This document shows positions 6,098 through 6,699 of a stretch of DNA of 6,699 nucleotides, in pieces. The stretch's first letter is position 1; the number at the start of each line of letters is the position of its first letter. A model generated the notes under the pieces. It did no database searches. It saw only the letters and a list, made by a program, of their open reading frames with translations, and was not told where the DNA came from. Position numbers and translations under genes: made by a program. The stretch spans positions 1-6,699 of the forward strand of contig JAOZQX010000074.1 of NCBI GenBank assembly GCA_029931995.1, in the 5' to 3' direction. The stretch comes from Bacteroidales bacterium (GTDB lineage: Bacteria > Bacteroidota > Bacteroidia > Bacteroidales > GCA-2711565).

Positions 6098-6126
6098 AAA
6101 GGGAATACAATATTTGTATTCCCTTT
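6098..6126. terminator. Bidirectional intrinsic terminator between convergent genes
   Basis: A perfect 13-bp stem (AAAGGGAATACAA, 6098-6110; TTGTATTCCCTTT, 6114-6126) has a 3-base loop. On the + strand it follows the protease stop by two bases and ends in TTTACTTTAT. On the - strand, after exbD, it ends in seven T. It is well placed to stop transcription from both sides. Confidence 0.88.
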
Positions 6127-6144
6127 ACTTTATATGAATAATTG

Positions 6145-6612
6145 CTATAAATCCATTCTTTTAACTTCTGAACTAGAGTAGTTAACTTTAAAGGCACCGG
6201 CTTTACGGAGTTCTTGTTTAATATCAGTAACAATACCCATCTTAGTAGCTTTATCAACTTTTAAAGAGGTGGTTAATTGCTTCCTGTCATTTTCGTTCCT
6301 CGCTTCTCTTTCTTTGGTGACAAACTCCTGAATTTCTTCAACTGTAGCAAAACGATCGTTTAACTGAATTCGGGAATTAGTACCGTATTTTACTTGAAGA
6401 GGAGGTCCAACATGAATATAGCTCACTAACGATTTTTTCTCAAGCTTCACAACTTCAGTTGCCGAAGGAGGACTTACTTTAACAAATACGTCAGCTTGTT
6501 TCATGGTTGTTGTAACCATAAAGAAGAACAGAAGCATAAAAATGATATCAGGTAACGAAGAAGTGCTGATGGGTGGAAGTTCATTCGACCCTTTTTGTTT
6601 AAATCTTGACAT
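6145..6612 (-). CDS. exbD: Biopolymer transport protein ExbD (TonB-system proton channel subunit)
   Basis: ExbD works with ExbB and TonB in the inner membrane to pass proton-motive force to TonB-dependent outer-membrane receptors. The protein has 155 residues. A short cytoplasmic N-terminus is followed by one membrane helix, LPDIIFMLLFFFMVTTTM (20-37). This carries D22, equivalent to the conserved proton-channel aspartate of ExbD/TolR/MotB. The periplasmic domain then ends in a region with KVDKATKMGIVTDIKQELRKAGAFKVNYSS, typical of the family. The ISTSSLPDIIFMLLFFFMVTT block is the form usual in Bacteroidota. The ATG at 6612 has a strong AGGAGG eight bases upstream, and the preceding exbD-like gene ends one base before it, so the two are in one operon and probably translationally coupled. 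The gene ends at the bidirectional terminator, so it is the last gene of the operon. Confidence 0.95.
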   Translation of the reverse strand: MSRFKQKGSNELPPISTSSLPDIIFMLLFFFMVTTTMKQADVFVKVSPPSATEVVKLEKKSLVSYIHVGPPLQVKYGTNSRIQLNDRFATVEEIQEFVTKEREARNENDRKQLTTSLKVDKATKMGIVTDIKQELRKAGAFKVNYSSSEVKRMDL

Positions 6613-6613
6613 A

Positions 6614-6699
6614 TTATTTTCCTCCTATATCTTCTGGTTCAGCTTCAGAAACACGAATTGGAACAGCTTTATTAACAGCATCTCTTTGATCTTCAAATA
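6614..6699 (-). CDS. C-terminus of a second ExbD-like protein (partial, runs off right edge)
   Basis: Twenty-seven codons and a TAA (6616-6614) are visible in frame -, reading FEDQRDAVNKAVPIR then VSEAEPEDIGGK. The ending P-x-(I/V)SEAEP...GGK is the C-terminal pattern I know from the longer ExbD paralogue that precedes exbD in Bacteroidota TonB operons. Its stop is one base before the exbD start. The two Gly codons GGA GGA supply the Shine-Dalgarno of exbD. The rest of the gene, and presumably exbB further upstream, lies outside the window. The assignment rests on a short stretch and on context. Confidence 0.7.
   Translation of the reverse strand, partial: FEDQRDAVNKAVPIRVSEAEPEDIGGK
6618..6626 (-). 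promoter_or_regulatory. Strong Shine-Dalgarno of exbD inside the end of the upstream gene
   Basis: On the - strand AGGAGGAAA lies with AGGAGG (6621-6626) eight bases before the exbD ATG. It is made of the last Gly-Gly-Lys codons of the upstream exbD-like gene. No other complete gene in the window has such a site, which fits the known rarity of Shine-Dalgarno use in Bacteroidota. Confidence 0.75.

Overview
This AT-rich window looks like ordinary chromosome from a member of the Bacteroidota, most likely the Bacteroidales/Marinilabiliales side, although the order is only an inference. The evidence is the sigma-54 factor and the paired ExbD proteins of a Bacteroidota type, a secreted beta-barrel protein ending in Phe, the lack of Shine-Dalgarno sequences in front of most genes, a tRNA gene without an encoded CCA end, and three promoters that match the Bacteroidota -33/-7 consensus (TTG, then TAnnTTTG). 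I see no insertion sequence, phage gene, CRISPR array or integrase.

Left part (1-2067, + strand): the window opens inside rpoN (sigma-54), which lacks only its first few codons. It is followed 29 bases later by a multi-pass membrane protein resembling PAP2 phosphatases, with an altered catalytic motif. This gene ends one base away from the stop codon of a convergent gene (2068-2763, - strand) for a small outer-membrane beta-barrel protein, which has a clear Bacteroidota promoter in front of it.

Middle part (2764-4110): a 185-base AT-rich divergent intergenic region with two inverted repeats leads to a 95-residue lipoprotein/membrane protein of unknown function. Next come a strong terminator hairpin and a - strand tRNA with a CAT anticodon, which looks like the lysidine-type tRNA-Ile2 rather than tRNA-Met. 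A HAD-family phosphatase of the YihX type (+ strand) follows and converges on the next gene with a 4-base gap.

Right part (4111-6699): a DusB-type tRNA-dihydrouridine synthase (- strand, GTG start) is divergent from a CPBP/CAAX-type intramembrane protease (+ strand). That protease gene and the - strand exbD gene converge on a 13-bp perfect hairpin that can terminate both. A second exbD-like gene lies directly upstream of exbD and runs off the right edge. The two form the end of a TonB-energising exbB/exbD operon.

The genes do not form one pathway. They are housekeeping and envelope genes in short units. Nothing here amounts to a new multi-gene system. The most interesting points are the altered active site of the PAP2-like protein, the small lipoprotein of unknown function, and the unusual translation-start contexts of dus and exbD.
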